DNA of 64,000 nucleotides from Bacteroidia bacterium (GTDB lineage: Bacteria > Bacteroidota > Bacteroidia > Flavobacteriales > Flavobacteriaceae). The stretch covers positions 1-64,000 of the forward strand of contig JAUIGO010000012.1 in the NCBI GenBank assembly GCA_030429955.1, in the 5' to 3' direction. Every line of letters starts with the position of its first letter. Position 1 is the stretch's first letter. The notes beneath the pieces were generated by a model, which was given only the letters and a program-made list of their open reading frames with translations, was not told where the DNA came from and ran no database searches. A program made the translations under genes and the position numbers. Below are positions 27,290 to 35,488 of the stretch, in pieces.

Positions 27290-28281
27290 GATTTACATTG
27301 ATTGTTTGTACTTATAAGCGTCCAAAAGCTTTGTTGACTTTGTTAGCTTCAGTCAAAGCCCAATCGTTATATCCTGATGAAATCATTATTGTTGATGGCT
27401 CTATAGATGACAGTACTGAAACGTTATTACAAGAAAATAGTTTTTTAAACCTAGTCTATTATCGGGTAGAAGAGATACACAGAGGGTTGACCAAACAACG
27501 TAATTATGGGATATTAAAGGCTTCTAAAGATTCAGATGTGATCTGTTTTTTGGATGATGATACCATTCTTGAAGGCGACTATTTTAAACACTTAATAGGT
27601 ACTTATAGTAAATATACAGAAGTCCTAGGGGTTGGTGGCTATATTACCAATGAGGTGGTTTGGGAATTAGCAGGTGGTTTGCATAGTAAGAAAAAATTTT
27701 ATTATGATGGCTGGATGCGTGATGAGCCACTTCGGTTTAGAGTAAGACGGTTTTTTGGTTTAGCACCAGATACACCGCCTTGTTACTTACCTACCTTTTC
27801 TCATGGACGTTCGGTAAGTTTTTTACCGCCTTCAGGTAGAATATACCAAGTAGAACAATTTATGGGTGGTGTGTCTTCATATAAACGAAGTGTTTTTGAT
27901 ATTATTAAGTTTTCAGACTATTTTGAAGGTTATGGTTTGTATGAAGATGCTGATTTTTGTTTACGCTTAGCAAAGCAAGGAAAACTATATGTTAATACGA
28001 ATGCACGTTTAGAGCATCATCATGAAGCCTTGGGTAGACCCAACAGTTATCGTTATGGGAAAATGGTTGTGAGGAATGGATGGTATATTTGGAAAGTAAA
28101 ATATCCACAACCTAATATTAAAGCAAGATTTAAATGGCATTTGACAGCTATATTACTTATGAAACTGACTTTTCTAGGAGTGTTTTTTTCTAAGCAAAAA
28201 AAGACGACTATAGCTGAGGGTTTAGGACGTTTTGTAGGTTGGTGGTCTGTACTGTTTAATCCTCCAAAAGTTGAATTATGA
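27286..28281 (+). CDS. Glycosyltransferase family 2
   Basis: ATG 27286 overlaps the preceding stop codon as ATGA, which decides the start; an ATG at 27238 would add 16 unrelated residues. The 331-residue GT-A protein shows FTLIVCTYKRPKALL, EIIIVDGSIDDST, LTKQRNYGI, ICFLDDDTILE (metal site), GVSSYKRSVF and YFEGYGLYEDADFCLRL. The C-terminus has one hydrophobic stretch (LTAILLMKLTFLGVFF), perhaps membrane-associated. Confidence 0.88.
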   Translation: MRFTLIVCTYKRPKALLTLLASVKAQSLYPDEIIIVDGSIDDSTETLLQENSFLNLVYYRVEEIHRGLTKQRNYGILKASKDSDVICFLDDDTILEGDYFKHLIGTYSKYTEVLGVGGYITNEVVWELAGGLHSKKKFYYDGWMRDEPLRFRVRRFFGLAPDTPPCYLPTFSHGRSVSFLPPSGRIYQVEQFMGGVSSYKRSVFDIIKFSDYFEGYGLYEDADFCLRLAKQGKLYVNTNARLEHHHEALGRPNSYRYGKMVVRNGWYIWKVKYPQPNIKARFKWHLTAILLMKLTFLGVFFSKQKKTTIAEGLGRFVGWWSVLFNPPKVEL

Positions 28282-28368
28282 AATATCCACTAACATTTTA
28301 TTGCAAATTTATCGATATGATGATTAGGGTATTACATATGTCCTTTTTAAAACAATGAACATTAACAG

Positions 28369-29493
28369 ATGAAATTAGCCATCATTACGATTGTAAAGCA
28401 TACCTATCAAGAAAAAAAGTATTATGGCTACGCGCCGTATGTACGCGAAATGAATTTATGGGGACGTTATGTAGCCAAACTCATTGTGGTTGGTCCAAAA
28501 AATGAAACGAATGTTGTGGATGCCATAGACACCTATTACGACCATGAACAGGTTCAATTCATTAGCGTTCCCAACTTTAATATTTTAGACTTTTGGCAAT
28601 CACTGAGGGCTGTTTTTGTAGTTCCGATTATCTTTTTAAGGTGTTGTTATGCCATGTTTCAAGCCGACCATATCCATTTACGCTGTCCAGGTAATATCAG
28701 TTTGATGGCTTGTGTGGCGCAGATCTTTTTCCCATGGAAAAAGAAATCTACTAAATATGCAGGTAATTGGGATCCTGACAGCAAGCAACCATGGAGTTAC
28801 CGTTTGCAACAAGCTATTTTGAGGAATACTTTTTTAACCCGGAACATGAAGGTATTGGTCTATGGGGAATGGCCAAATGAAACCAGTAACATTAACCCCT
28901 TTATTTCGGCTACATACTATGAGCGAGAAAAAGTACCCTTTAAAAAACGTGATTATAATAAGTCCTTACAGTTTGTGTTTGCAGGAGCCTTAGTGGTTGG
29001 TAAGCGGCCGTTGCTTACCATACAAATTATTGAGGCTTTGAATAAAAAAGGCTTTCCTTCAAGATTACACCTATTTGGCGATGGGCCCTTGATGCCAGAA
29101 TTAAAGGCTTATATCACTGAGCACAAGCTTGAACAACAAGTTGTGATATATGGCAATCGTGATAAAGAGGAGATCAAAAACCAATTGATAAAGGCTCATT
29201 TTAATATTTTACCTTCCAAAAGTGAAGGTTGGCCTAAAGCTGTAGCCGAAGGTATGTTTTTTGGGTGTATTCCAGTCGCCACTCCGGTATCCTGCGTGGC
29301 TTGGATGTTGGGTGAAGGCACACGAGGCATCTTAATTGAACCAGATTTGGAACAAGCGGTTTCAAAGATTATAGAGACATTAACCCATCAGGATTTAGAT
29401 GCTATGGCTAAAGCGGCGTTGGACTGGTCACAACAATATACCTTTGATCGTTTGGAAGCAGATATTAAGGCAGTGTTAGAGGGGACGTTTTAG
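28369..29493 (+). CDS. Glycosyltransferase family 4
   Basis: A 374-residue GT-B enzyme. The N-domain is divergent (LAIITIVKHTYQEKKYYGYAPYVREM). The C-domain is standard: QFVFAGALVVGKRPLL, LHLFGDGPLM, VVIYGNRD, FNILPSKSEGWPKAVAEGMFFGCIPVAT with the EX7E motif. A hydrophobic stretch around residues 75-100 (VVPIIFLRCCYAMF) may bind the membrane. The first of the REP-like repeats begins directly after its stop codon. Confidence 0.86.
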   Translation: MKLAIITIVKHTYQEKKYYGYAPYVREMNLWGRYVAKLIVVGPKNETNVVDAIDTYYDHEQVQFISVPNFNILDFWQSLRAVFVVPIIFLRCCYAMFQADHIHLRCPGNISLMACVAQIFFPWKKKSTKYAGNWDPDSKQPWSYRLQQAILRNTFLTRNMKVLVYGEWPNETSNINPFISATYYEREKVPFKKRDYNKSLQFVFAGALVVGKRPLLTIQIIEALNKKGFPSRLHLFGDGPLMPELKAYITEHKLEQQVVIYGNRDKEEIKNQLIKAHFNILPSKSEGWPKAVAEGMFFGCIPVATPVSCVAWMLGEGTRGILIEPDLEQAVSKIIETLTHQDLDAMAKAALDWSQQYTFDRLEADIKAVLEGTF

Positions 29494-29495
29494 TT

Positions 29496-29561
29496 TTCAA
29501 ACTCTCCTTTCTTTGCCAAGGCAAATTCATTCCCCTCTTTAGCTAAAGAGGGGAGCAAGTA
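29496..29561 (-). repeat. REP-like mosaic repeat, copy A1
   Basis: It begins TTCAAACTCTCC, the reverse complement of the conserved end GGAGRGTTTGAA. It holds two hairpins: TTTGCC-AA-GGCAAA (29512-29525) and a 22-nt near-perfect palindrome, CCCCTCTTTA with TAAAGAGGGG (29532-29553). It ends GGGAGCAAGTA, as does copy A2 at 30266. Confidence 0.85.
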
Positions 29562-29618
29562 ATAAGAACAGTTTAATACTAATCATTTGTTTGTTACACT
29601 AAATAAACTAATCAAAAA

Positions 29619-29729
29619 GGCTCCTCCCTTGAGATTAAGGGCGACCAAGCGTAAAAAAATAGTCCAGTGGACTATTTTAGCGAAGGGGCGAGCTGGCGCA
29701 TAGGTTTTAGAATAGACGGAGGGTTTGAT
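29619..29729 (+). repeat. REP-like mosaic repeat, copy B1
   Basis: It starts GGCTCCTCCC and ends GACGGAGGGTTTGAT, so CCTCC and GGAGG can pair as an outer stem. An inner 11-bp hairpin, AAAATAGTCCA with TGGACTATTTT, lies at 29656-29678. The end touches the DUF559 stop codon at 29732. Confidence 0.82.
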
Positions 29730-29731
29730 TA

Positions 29732-30097
29732 TTAATATGTAAACTGATTTTTTATTTCATTAAGCACAGAGGCTAAATTTTCAAATACCATTTTGTTTTC
29801 AAACCTCAGAACTTTATACCCTAATCTTTTTAACTTTATTGTTCTTTTTAGATCATAGTGTTCAGCAGTTGCGTTATTATGCACGTCTCCATCTAACTCT
29901 ATGATGAGTTTTTCTGAGGCACAATAAAAATCTACAATATAGTTTTTAATGCTATGTTGTTTGGTGAAGCGTTTGCCTTCAAACTGCCTTGCTTTTAAGT
30001 GTTTCCATAAATAAGCTTCAGCAGGTGTAAGGTGCTTTCTGAGGTTTTTTCTCAGATCTTTTAGTTCTGGTTTTGAATGTATTTTTTGTTTGGACAT
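29732..30097 (-). CDS. DUF559 (Vsr/PD-(D/E)XK-like) endonuclease-domain protein
   Basis: A 121-residue protein, the only minus-strand gene in the polysaccharide locus. The sequence LTPAEAYLWKHLKARQ, FTKQHSIKNYIVDFYC and LIIELDGDVHNN is the DUF559 signature: the aspartate of VDF and the glutamate of ELDG are the predicted metal ligands of a Vsr-like nuclease fold, and LGYKVLRFENKMV closes the domain. It is full length and intact. No methyltransferase partner is present, so a restriction-modification role is unlikely. Mosaic REP-like repeats lie on both sides (29496-29729 and 30177-30324), which suggests a link between the protein and the repeats. Confidence 0.85.
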   Translation of the reverse strand: MSKQKIHSKPELKDLRKNLRKHLTPAEAYLWKHLKARQFEGKRFTKQHSIKNYIVDFYCASEKLIIELDGDVHNNATAEHYDLKRTIKLKRLGYKVLRFENKMVFENLASVLNEIKNQFTY

Positions 30098-30176
30098 AAC
30101 TAAAAATAAATAATTTTTTCAAATACCACTTTCTTAGCTGACGTAAATTCAATCAATTACTATAAACCAATAAACA

Positions 30177-30237
30177 GGTTCCTCCTTTTTGATAAAGGTA
30201 GGTGTCCAGGCCAAAGTGTCTGGACGGAGGGTTTGAT
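30177..30237 (+). repeat. REP-like mosaic repeat, copy B2
   Basis: It starts GGTTCCTCC and ends GACGGAGGGTTTGAT, the same ends and orientation as copy B1. The inside differs: hairpin GTCCAG with CTGGAC around a 10-nt loop. Confidence 0.82.
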
Positions 30238-30265
30238 GCCTATTTTGTTGTTATAATATTTATTA

Positions 30266-30324
30266 TTCAAACTCCCCGTCTTCTGACGAAGCCACCCCTC
30301 TTTAACTAAAGAGGGGAGCAAGTA
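30266..30324 (-). repeat. REP-like mosaic repeat, copy A2
   Basis: It starts TTCAAACTCCCC, has a small hairpin CTTC-TGAC-GAAG, then the palindrome CCCCTCTTTA with TAAAGAGGGG (30295-30316), and ends GGGAGCAAGTA. Ends and palindrome match copy A1 while the spacer differs. Confidence 0.85.
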
Positions 30325-30367
30325 GATAAAATTATTAAGTTTTAATTACTTTAGCTAAAAAATAAAT

Positions 30368-31447
30368 ATGAAGGTTTTGCAGTTAATAGATAGTTTGGAT
30401 GCTGGAGGTGCCGAACGCATGGCTGTTAACCTTGCCAATGCCTTAGCTGATCATGTGGAAGTCTCGTATGTATGCAGCACGAGAACAGAAGGACTGTTAA
30501 AAAACGCTATAGATCCTGCCATTTCTTATTATTTTTTAAACAAGCGTTCCAGATTTGATATGGTGGTCTTGTACAAACTGTATCAATGGGTAAGAAAAGA
30601 AAATATTAACATTATTCATGCACATTCCTCTTCCTTTTTTTTTGGCACTTTAATCAAAATGATATATCCTAAATTAAAACTAATTTGGCATGACCACTAT
30701 GGGCAAAGTGAACAACTGTCTCAACGGCCATATAGAGCATTACAGCTTTGTTCACGGTGGTTCGATTTGGCGTTCTGTGTGAATACCAAGCTAGTGGCTT
30801 GGAATACCCAGTATTTAAGGACAGTTCCTATTCAGTTGTTATCTAACTTTGTTTTACCCTCCAAAGAAAAAGTTCAGGAAACCCATTTACAAGGCACAGC
30901 TGGGAAACGCATCATCTGTTTGGCCAATTTACGACCCCAAAAAGATCATTTGACCTTATTAGAGGCTTTTAAAGAAGGCCATACATTACATCCAGAGTGG
31001 ACGCTGCACTTGGTGGGTAAGGATTTTGAAGATGCCTATGCTGATCAAATAAAAACATTCATTAAAGATGAAAAATTAGAAGAATCGGTATTTTTGTATG
31101 GCAGTAAATCGGATACTGAGTATATGTTGTCGCAATGTGAAATGGGTGTGTTGTCTTCAATGTCTGAAGGCTTGCCTTTGGTGCTGATGGAATATGGGCT
31201 TAATGGGTTGGCAGTTATTGCTACTGATGTAGGAGATTGTAATCGTATTATTAAAAACAATCATACAGGGCAATTGATTGAAGCTTCAAACGTTAAAGCA
31301 ATGTCTCAAGCCATGCAACACTATATGGAAGATGTGAATGATAGACAGAGAGCTGCCAGTCAATTAAAAAAACATGTGCAACAACAGTTTTCAAAAGAAG
31401 TAAACATAACAATTGTATTGGAAAATTATAAGCATTTATTAAGTTAG
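30368..31447 (+). CDS. Glycosyltransferase family 4
   Basis: A 359-residue GT-B enzyme. KVLQLIDSLDAGGAERMAVNLANAL is the classical glycine-rich start, IIHAHSSSFFF the N-domain strand, RIICLANLRPQKDHLTLLEAF the linker into the C-domain, and MGVLSSMSEGLPLVLMEYGLNGLAVIAT the EX7E donor motif. It resumes the plus-strand run after the DUF559 island. The next gene starts 1 nt after its stop codon. Donor unknown. Confidence 0.92.
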   Translation: MKVLQLIDSLDAGGAERMAVNLANALADHVEVSYVCSTRTEGLLKNAIDPAISYYFLNKRSRFDMVVLYKLYQWVRKENINIIHAHSSSFFFGTLIKMIYPKLKLIWHDHYGQSEQLSQRPYRALQLCSRWFDLAFCVNTKLVAWNTQYLRTVPIQLLSNFVLPSKEKVQETHLQGTAGKRIICLANLRPQKDHLTLLEAFKEGHTLHPEWTLHLVGKDFEDAYADQIKTFIKDEKLEESVFLYGSKSDTEYMLSQCEMGVLSSMSEGLPLVLMEYGLNGLAVIATDVGDCNRIIKNNHTGQLIEASNVKAMSQAMQHYMEDVNDRQRAASQLKKHVQQQFSKEVNITIVLENYKHLLS

Positions 31448-31448
31448 A

Positions 31449-32849
31449 GTGGGAAGATACAAGCAAAAAACATACCGTTATCACTTTACAAACGATCTCT
31501 ATGTCGCATTGATTGTTTTGCACATCATTTTGGGCGTGTTCATCAACCAAATCCCAAGTTTTTCAAAGTTGTACTTTACAATAGTTTGTGGTTTTTTTAT
31601 CTTTAATTTGATTGTGTCCCCAAAACACGGAAAGACCATGTGGGTGTTGTTTGGCTGCGCCTATATTGCGGCAGCTGAATCCTTATTCCGGATGACAGGT
31701 GGCGGCTTGTTTTATGAGTTTTCCAAATACTTTATTATTTTACTGATGCTTATTGGTATGTTTTTTAATGGGGTCTCTGGGAAGGCTTACCCGTATTTTA
31801 TGTATTTGATTTTGATGGTACCAGCGGTTTTGGTAGCCTCAGTCAACTTAGGCTATGACTTAAATTTTAGAACCTCCGTAGCCTTTGTATTGAGTGGTCC
31901 TGTCTGTTTGGGCATTTCTGCCTTGTATTGTTATGATAAGCGACTTAACCAAGAACAATTAATTCAGATTGTAGCTTGTATGAGTTTTCCATTAATCACT
32001 ATGACGACACATTTGTTTTTGTTCAATCCTAGTGTTAAAGAAGTAATTTCTGGGACCACCTCTAATTTTGCCACTTCAGGTGGTTTTGGGCCTAATCAAG
32101 TTTCTGCACTTTTGGGGTTGGGGATGATCGCTTTTGTTGTACGTTTTTTTTTAAAATCACCAACACTTTTTTTAAAGGTGTTTAATTTATTGTTACTAGC
32201 AGCTGTGTCATTTAGGGCTTTAGTTACTTTTAGTCGGGGTGGTGTATTTACTGCTATTATTGTGATTTTTGCTTTTTTATGGATTTTGTATTTGCAGTCT
32301 AATTATAAACAAAAACAACAGATTACAGCCATGTTCATGCTTCTTATAGCGGTTGGTGTATTAACCTGGTGGGTAAGTTTTAATCAAACGAGTGGCTTAA
32401 TAGAGAACCGTTATTCTAATACAGATGAGATAGGTAGGGAGAAAGAGGACGTATCTACAGGGCGAGTAGATTTGTTTGTTCATGAATTTCAAGGTTTTTT
32501 GGAGCATCCTTTTTTGGGTGTAGGCGCAAGCGTAATGAAGCAAGATCGTTTAGAAGAAGGGGGACGAATTGTAGCTTCTCATAACGAAGTGAGTCGTTTA
32601 CTTTCTGAACATGGAATGCTTGGTATTATCATATTATTATTATTATTATTACGCCCCTTAGCCTATAGAACCCATCGTAAAGGGAATATTTTATTTTATG
32701 CCTTTTTAGCTTTTTGGTTTGCCACTATCAACCACTCTGCTATGCGGATTGCTGCTCCAGGATTTATATATGCTCTAGCATTATTACATATTGTTCATGA
32801 AAAAAAACGTCCTATACATAGGCAATTACCTCAAAGACAAGAAGCGTAA
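31449..32849 (+). CDS. O-antigen ligase / Wzy-type polysaccharide polymerase
   Basis: A polytopic inner-membrane protein of 466 residues with about eleven hydrophobic segments. The large periplasmic loop near residues 315-395 contains RVDLFVHEFQGFLEHPFLGVGAS and ASHNEVSRLLSEHGMLG, the Wzy_C signature; the histidine of SHNE and the preceding arginines are the usual functional residues. It would polymerise repeat units on the periplasmic side or ligate them to a carrier. The start is GTG 31449. A six-unit TTA microsatellite encodes LLLLLL near residue 400; it is a triplet repeat, so length changes would not shift the frame. Confidence 0.85.
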   Translation: MGRYKQKTYRYHFTNDLYVALIVLHIILGVFINQIPSFSKLYFTIVCGFFIFNLIVSPKHGKTMWVLFGCAYIAAAESLFRMTGGGLFYEFSKYFIILLMLIGMFFNGVSGKAYPYFMYLILMVPAVLVASVNLGYDLNFRTSVAFVLSGPVCLGISALYCYDKRLNQEQLIQIVACMSFPLITMTTHLFLFNPSVKEVISGTTSNFATSGGFGPNQVSALLGLGMIAFVVRFFLKSPTLFLKVFNLLLLAAVSFRALVTFSRGGVFTAIIVIFAFLWILYLQSNYKQKQQITAMFMLLIAVGVLTWWVSFNQTSGLIENRYSNTDEIGREKEDVSTGRVDLFVHEFQGFLEHPFLGVGASVMKQDRLEEGGRIVASHNEVSRLLSEHGMLGIIILLLLLLRPLAYRTHRKGNILFYAFLAFWFATINHSAMRIAAPGFIYALALLHIVHEKKRPIHRQLPQRQEA

Positions 32850-33810
32850 CGCCTCTTATATGTTTAGTTTAGGACGTTTATTGTCCCAAGAAGGCTATAG
32901 CATGCGCTATGCATCAGGCTATGCATGGAAACCCTTGCGTTTGGGACACATGCTATTCAAAGTATTTTTAGAACGGAAACGTACCGATTACATATTGATA
33001 GACACCTATAGCACCCAAAATTTTTATTATGCGGTGCTGGTTGCTAAGTTTTGCTCTTGGTTGAAGCTGCCCTATATTCCCATTTTACATGGAGGAAATT
33101 TACCTGAACGGTTAAAGCAATCACCAAAACAATGCAAAACGCTATTTAAGAAGGCATTGGTTAATGTGTCGCCATCCTATTATTTAAAGCAGGCGTTTAA
33201 AACCGAAGGGTATGAAAAGGTATTGTATATACCTAATACCTTAACGATTGAAGATTATCCTTACAGGCAAAGACCCATTGAAACCATAAAACTGATTTGG
33301 GTACGCTCGTTTTCTGAAATTTATAATCCTTTACTTGCGGTCAAGGCATTAAAATTATTAACTGATAAAGGATTTAAAGCTGAGTTGTGTATGGTTGGGC
33401 CTGATAGTGACGGTAGTTTGATAAAAGTAAAGGAGTATTGTGATTTACACAATCTGGACGCTATCTTTACTGGAAAACTATTAAAAAAGGAGTGGATTGC
33501 CAAAGCAGAAGATTACAATATCTTTTTGAATACCACCAATTTTGACAATACGCCCGTGAGTGTGATAGAAGCTATGGCTTTAGGTCTGCCAGTCGTCTCC
33601 ACAAATGTGGGCGGAATGCCTTATTTGATAGAAGATGGAAAAGAAGGCTTTTTGGTCAACCCAGATGATGTTGAGGCCATGACCAGAGCTATTTTAGAGC
33701 TTTACCATAACCAGAACCTAGTCGTTACCCTAACAGCCAATGCACGGCAAAAGGTGGAGCAGTTTGATTGGGAGGTGGTAAAACAAAAGTGGTTTGAGGT
33801 TTTAAGGTAG
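32797..33810 (+). CDS. Glycosyltransferase family 4
   Basis: A 337-residue GT-B enzyme starting at ATG 32797, inside the last 53 nt of the polymerase gene, so the two are coupled. NVLYIGNYLKDKKRNASYM is a short N-terminal loop, YIPILHGGNLPERL the N-domain, LIWVRSFSEIYNPLLAVKAL the C-domain start, and IFLNTTNFDNTPVSVIEAMALGLPVVSTNVGG the donor-binding motif, then YLIEDGKEGFLV. Two heptamer arrays follow its stop codon. Confidence 0.9.
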   Translation: MKKNVLYIGNYLKDKKRNASYMFSLGRLLSQEGYSMRYASGYAWKPLRLGHMLFKVFLERKRTDYILIDTYSTQNFYYAVLVAKFCSWLKLPYIPILHGGNLPERLKQSPKQCKTLFKKALVNVSPSYYLKQAFKTEGYEKVLYIPNTLTIEDYPYRQRPIETIKLIWVRSFSEIYNPLLAVKALKLLTDKGFKAELCMVGPDSDGSLIKVKEYCDLHNLDAIFTGKLLKKEWIAKAEDYNIFLNTTNFDNTPVSVIEAMALGLPVVSTNVGGMPYLIEDGKEGFLVNPDDVEAMTRAILELYHNQNLVVTLTANARQKVEQFDWEVVKQKWFEVLR

Positions 33811-33816
33811 AAGCTG

Positions 33817-33844
33817 GATGACCGATGACGGATGACCGATGACG
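33817..33844 (+). repeat. Heptamer array GATGACN x4
   Basis: GATGACC, GATGACG, GATGACC, GATGACG follow each other without a gap at a strict 7-nt period, beginning 6 nt after a stop codon. Confidence 0.88.
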
Positions 33845-33863
33845 GAAGTGTTCAAGATTTACA

Positions 33864-33898
33864 GGTTGTCTGTTGTAAGTTGTTGGTTGTAATTTGTT
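33864..33898 (+). repeat. Heptamer array NGTTGTN x5
   Basis: GTTGT recurs at 33865, 33872, 33879 and 33886, with a degenerate fifth copy (TTTGT) at 33893, always 7 nt apart. It lies 19 nt after the GATGACN array. Confidence 0.82.
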
Positions 33899-33935
33899 AA
33901 GTTTTTAAATTCACAATAATTAAATGCTATTGTTT

Positions 33936-33967
33936 TTGTATTTAATTGATTGGACTTCTTATATTTA
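33936..33967 (+). promoter_or_regulatory. Candidate promoter for the polyprenyl sugar transferase gene
   Basis: TTG (33936-33938) and TATATTTA (33960-33967, one mismatch to TANNTTTG) are 21 nt apart. A transcript from here would have a leader of roughly 15-20 nt before ATG 33988. Confidence 0.38.
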
Positions 33968-33987
33968 CACAATCAACCATCTGCGCT

Positions 33988-35382
33988 ATGCCCAAGAAAA
34001 AAGGAATTCACTTTGAAATTTCCGAACGTAAGATATTGTTACGCATTATGGATGTCCTGTCTGTATTGGGTATTCTTTATCTAATAGGGTCAGGTTTTCA
34101 TTTTGAATATTTTACAGTAACCAAAGCACAGTGGTTTTGGTCTGTGGTGTTGGCTTTGTACATTACTATTTTTGGAACTGTTTTTGAACTGTATGACTTA
34201 CAGGCTTCAAGCAAGTTGGACACGACCTTTAGAAATATTGTATTAACAGCATCTCTTACGGTTTTGGTGTATTTGTTTACACCAGTGATTACACCTTTTC
34301 TGCCTGAAAAAAGAGTGCAAATACTCTATTTTTACTTAGCTATTATTAGTGCTATGTTTTTATGGCGTATTGCTTATGTAACCTTTATAGCCTCACCAAG
34401 ATTTTATAAGAAAGTTATTATTATTGGTGAAATTTCCAACTTGGAAACCATTTTAAAAACCATTGGGAAATCGGATCCTAATTACAAAATAGTAGGCTTT
34501 ATTAATAGTGAAGGGAAAGCCAAAGACCGTGTGAGTTTTAAGGGTTTAAAAGAGTACTTGCCTTATCAGTTACCAGATGTTATTGTTGAAGAACATATTT
34601 CAGAAATCGTTGTAGCTATTTATGATTCTGCAAACATTACTTCCGACATATATAGCCAGCTTACCATGTTGTTGGAAAAAGGATTTACCATACGTGAATA
34701 CACACAGGTGTATGAAGAAATCACAAAACGTGTTCCCGTACAGTATGTAGGCAAGGATTTCTATAAGTACTTTCCGTTTAGTCGCAGTAACCAGAACCGA
34801 TTGTATATGTTTTACCATCGGTTTATGGATATAACTTTTGCTATTATTGGCTTGGCTATTGGTGTTGTTTTATTGCCACTGGTACTCATCGGTAACCTTA
34901 TAGCGAACAGAGGCCCTTTATTTTACAAACAAGAGCGTGTTGGGAAGCATGGTGAGGTGTTTAATATTATTAAGTTTAGAACCATGGTTACTAACGCAGA
35001 AGCCAATGGTGCTAAATGGGCAGAAAAAAATGATGTTCGGGTAACGCCTTTTGGACGTGTACTACGCAATAGCAGAATAGATGAAATCCCTCAGTTTTAT
35101 AACATACTGAAAGGCGATATGAGCGTGATTGGACCACGACCAGAACGTCCCTATTTTGTGAAGGAACTATCACAGATTATCCCTTTTTATGAAACCAGAC
35201 ATAGCATAAAACCAGGTTTATCAGGTTGGGCTCAGGTGAATTCACGTTATGGCGCTTCAGTTGATGATAGCCTTGAAAAACTACAGTATGATTTGTTTTA
35301 TATCAAACACAGAAGCTTTTTCTTGGATGTTAATATTCTGGTGAAGACCTTTGGAACGGTGTTGTATTATAGAGGGCAGTAG
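33988..35382 (+). CDS. Polyprenyl-phosphate glycosyl-1-phosphate transferase (initiating sugar transferase)
   Basis: This enzyme would load the first sugar phosphate onto undecaprenyl phosphate and so start the repeat unit. It has about four N-terminal membrane helices (residues 20-140), a Rossmann-like CoA-binding region (KKVIIIGEISNLETIL), a further membrane segment (FAIIGLAIGVVLLPLVLIG), and the C-terminal catalytic domain: NIIKFRTMVTNAE, RNSRIDEIPQFYNILKGDM, SVIGPRPERPYF and KPGLSGWAQVN. This is the PssY/WcaJ-type exopolysaccharide transferase architecture. ATG 33988 (MPKKKGIHFEISERK) is preferred over TTG/ATG-like codons at 33946, which would lie in the promoter. It is the last gene of the locus. 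Confidence 0.92.
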   Translation: MPKKKGIHFEISERKILLRIMDVLSVLGILYLIGSGFHFEYFTVTKAQWFWSVVLALYITIFGTVFELYDLQASSKLDTTFRNIVLTASLTVLVYLFTPVITPFLPEKRVQILYFYLAIISAMFLWRIAYVTFIASPRFYKKVIIIGEISNLETILKTIGKSDPNYKIVGFINSEGKAKDRVSFKGLKEYLPYQLPDVIVEEHISEIVVAIYDSANITSDIYSQLTMLLEKGFTIREYTQVYEEITKRVPVQYVGKDFYKYFPFSRSNQNRLYMFYHRFMDITFAIIGLAIGVVLLPLVLIGNLIANRGPLFYKQERVGKHGEVFNIIKFRTMVTNAEANGAKWAEKNDVRVTPFGRVLRNSRIDEIPQFYNILKGDMSVIGPRPERPYFVKELSQIIPFYETRHSIKPGLSGWAQVNSRYGASVDDSLEKLQYDLFYIKHRSFFLDVNILVKTFGTVLYYRGQ

Positions 35383-35385
35383 ATT

Positions 35386-35468
35386 CAGTCTACAGTGTTC
35401 AGTAGGCAGTTCTCAGTGTTCAGTAGGCAGTAGGCAGTTAGCAGTAGGCAGTCGCAGTTCAGTCTCAG
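35386..35468 (+). repeat. Heptamer array CAGTNNN, about 10 units
   Basis: CAGT recurs at 35386, 35393, 35400, 35407, 35414, 35421, 35428, 35435, 35442 and 35449, always 7 nt apart; the spacing then becomes 5-6 nt (35455, 35460). An 18-nt stretch (35393-35410) is repeated exactly at 35414-35431. The array starts 4 nt after a stop codon, between convergent genes. Confidence 0.9.
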
Positions 35469-35488
35469 GACATATTGTGTTGAGGTGT

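Larger units (their letters stand above)
8683..35382 (+). other. Surface-polysaccharide biosynthesis locus
   Basis: Twenty-three genes on the plus strand plus one inserted minus-strand DUF559 gene. Most junctions are overlaps or short gaps, so the locus is probably a few long operons. It encodes the initiating transferase (33988), a polymerase/ligase (31449), about fourteen glycosyltransferases, four methyltransferases, one pyruvyl-transferase-like and one sulfotransferase-like protein, and CMP-sialic acid synthesis (18875-22387). I found no Wzx flippase, ABC exporter, Wza, Wzc or regulator inside it; these would have to lie elsewhere. Confidence 0.85.

Noticed and set aside
29732-30097. Restriction-modification or Vsr mismatch-repair gene
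   Set aside because: No DNA methyltransferase gene is adjacent and the protein has only the DUF559 core, so a repeat-linked role fits better.
29496-30324. Complete insertion sequence with terminal inverted repeats
   Set aside because: The flanking elements are not simple terminal inverted repeats, no target-site duplication was seen, and DUF559 is not a known transposase.
32632-32652. Phase-variation tract (TTA)6 in the polymerase gene
   Set aside because: A triplet repeat changes only the number of leucines and cannot switch the frame.
35386-35468. CRISPR array
   Set aside because: The repeating unit is only 7 nt with 3-nt variable parts; there are no 25-40 nt repeats with unique spacers and no cas genes.
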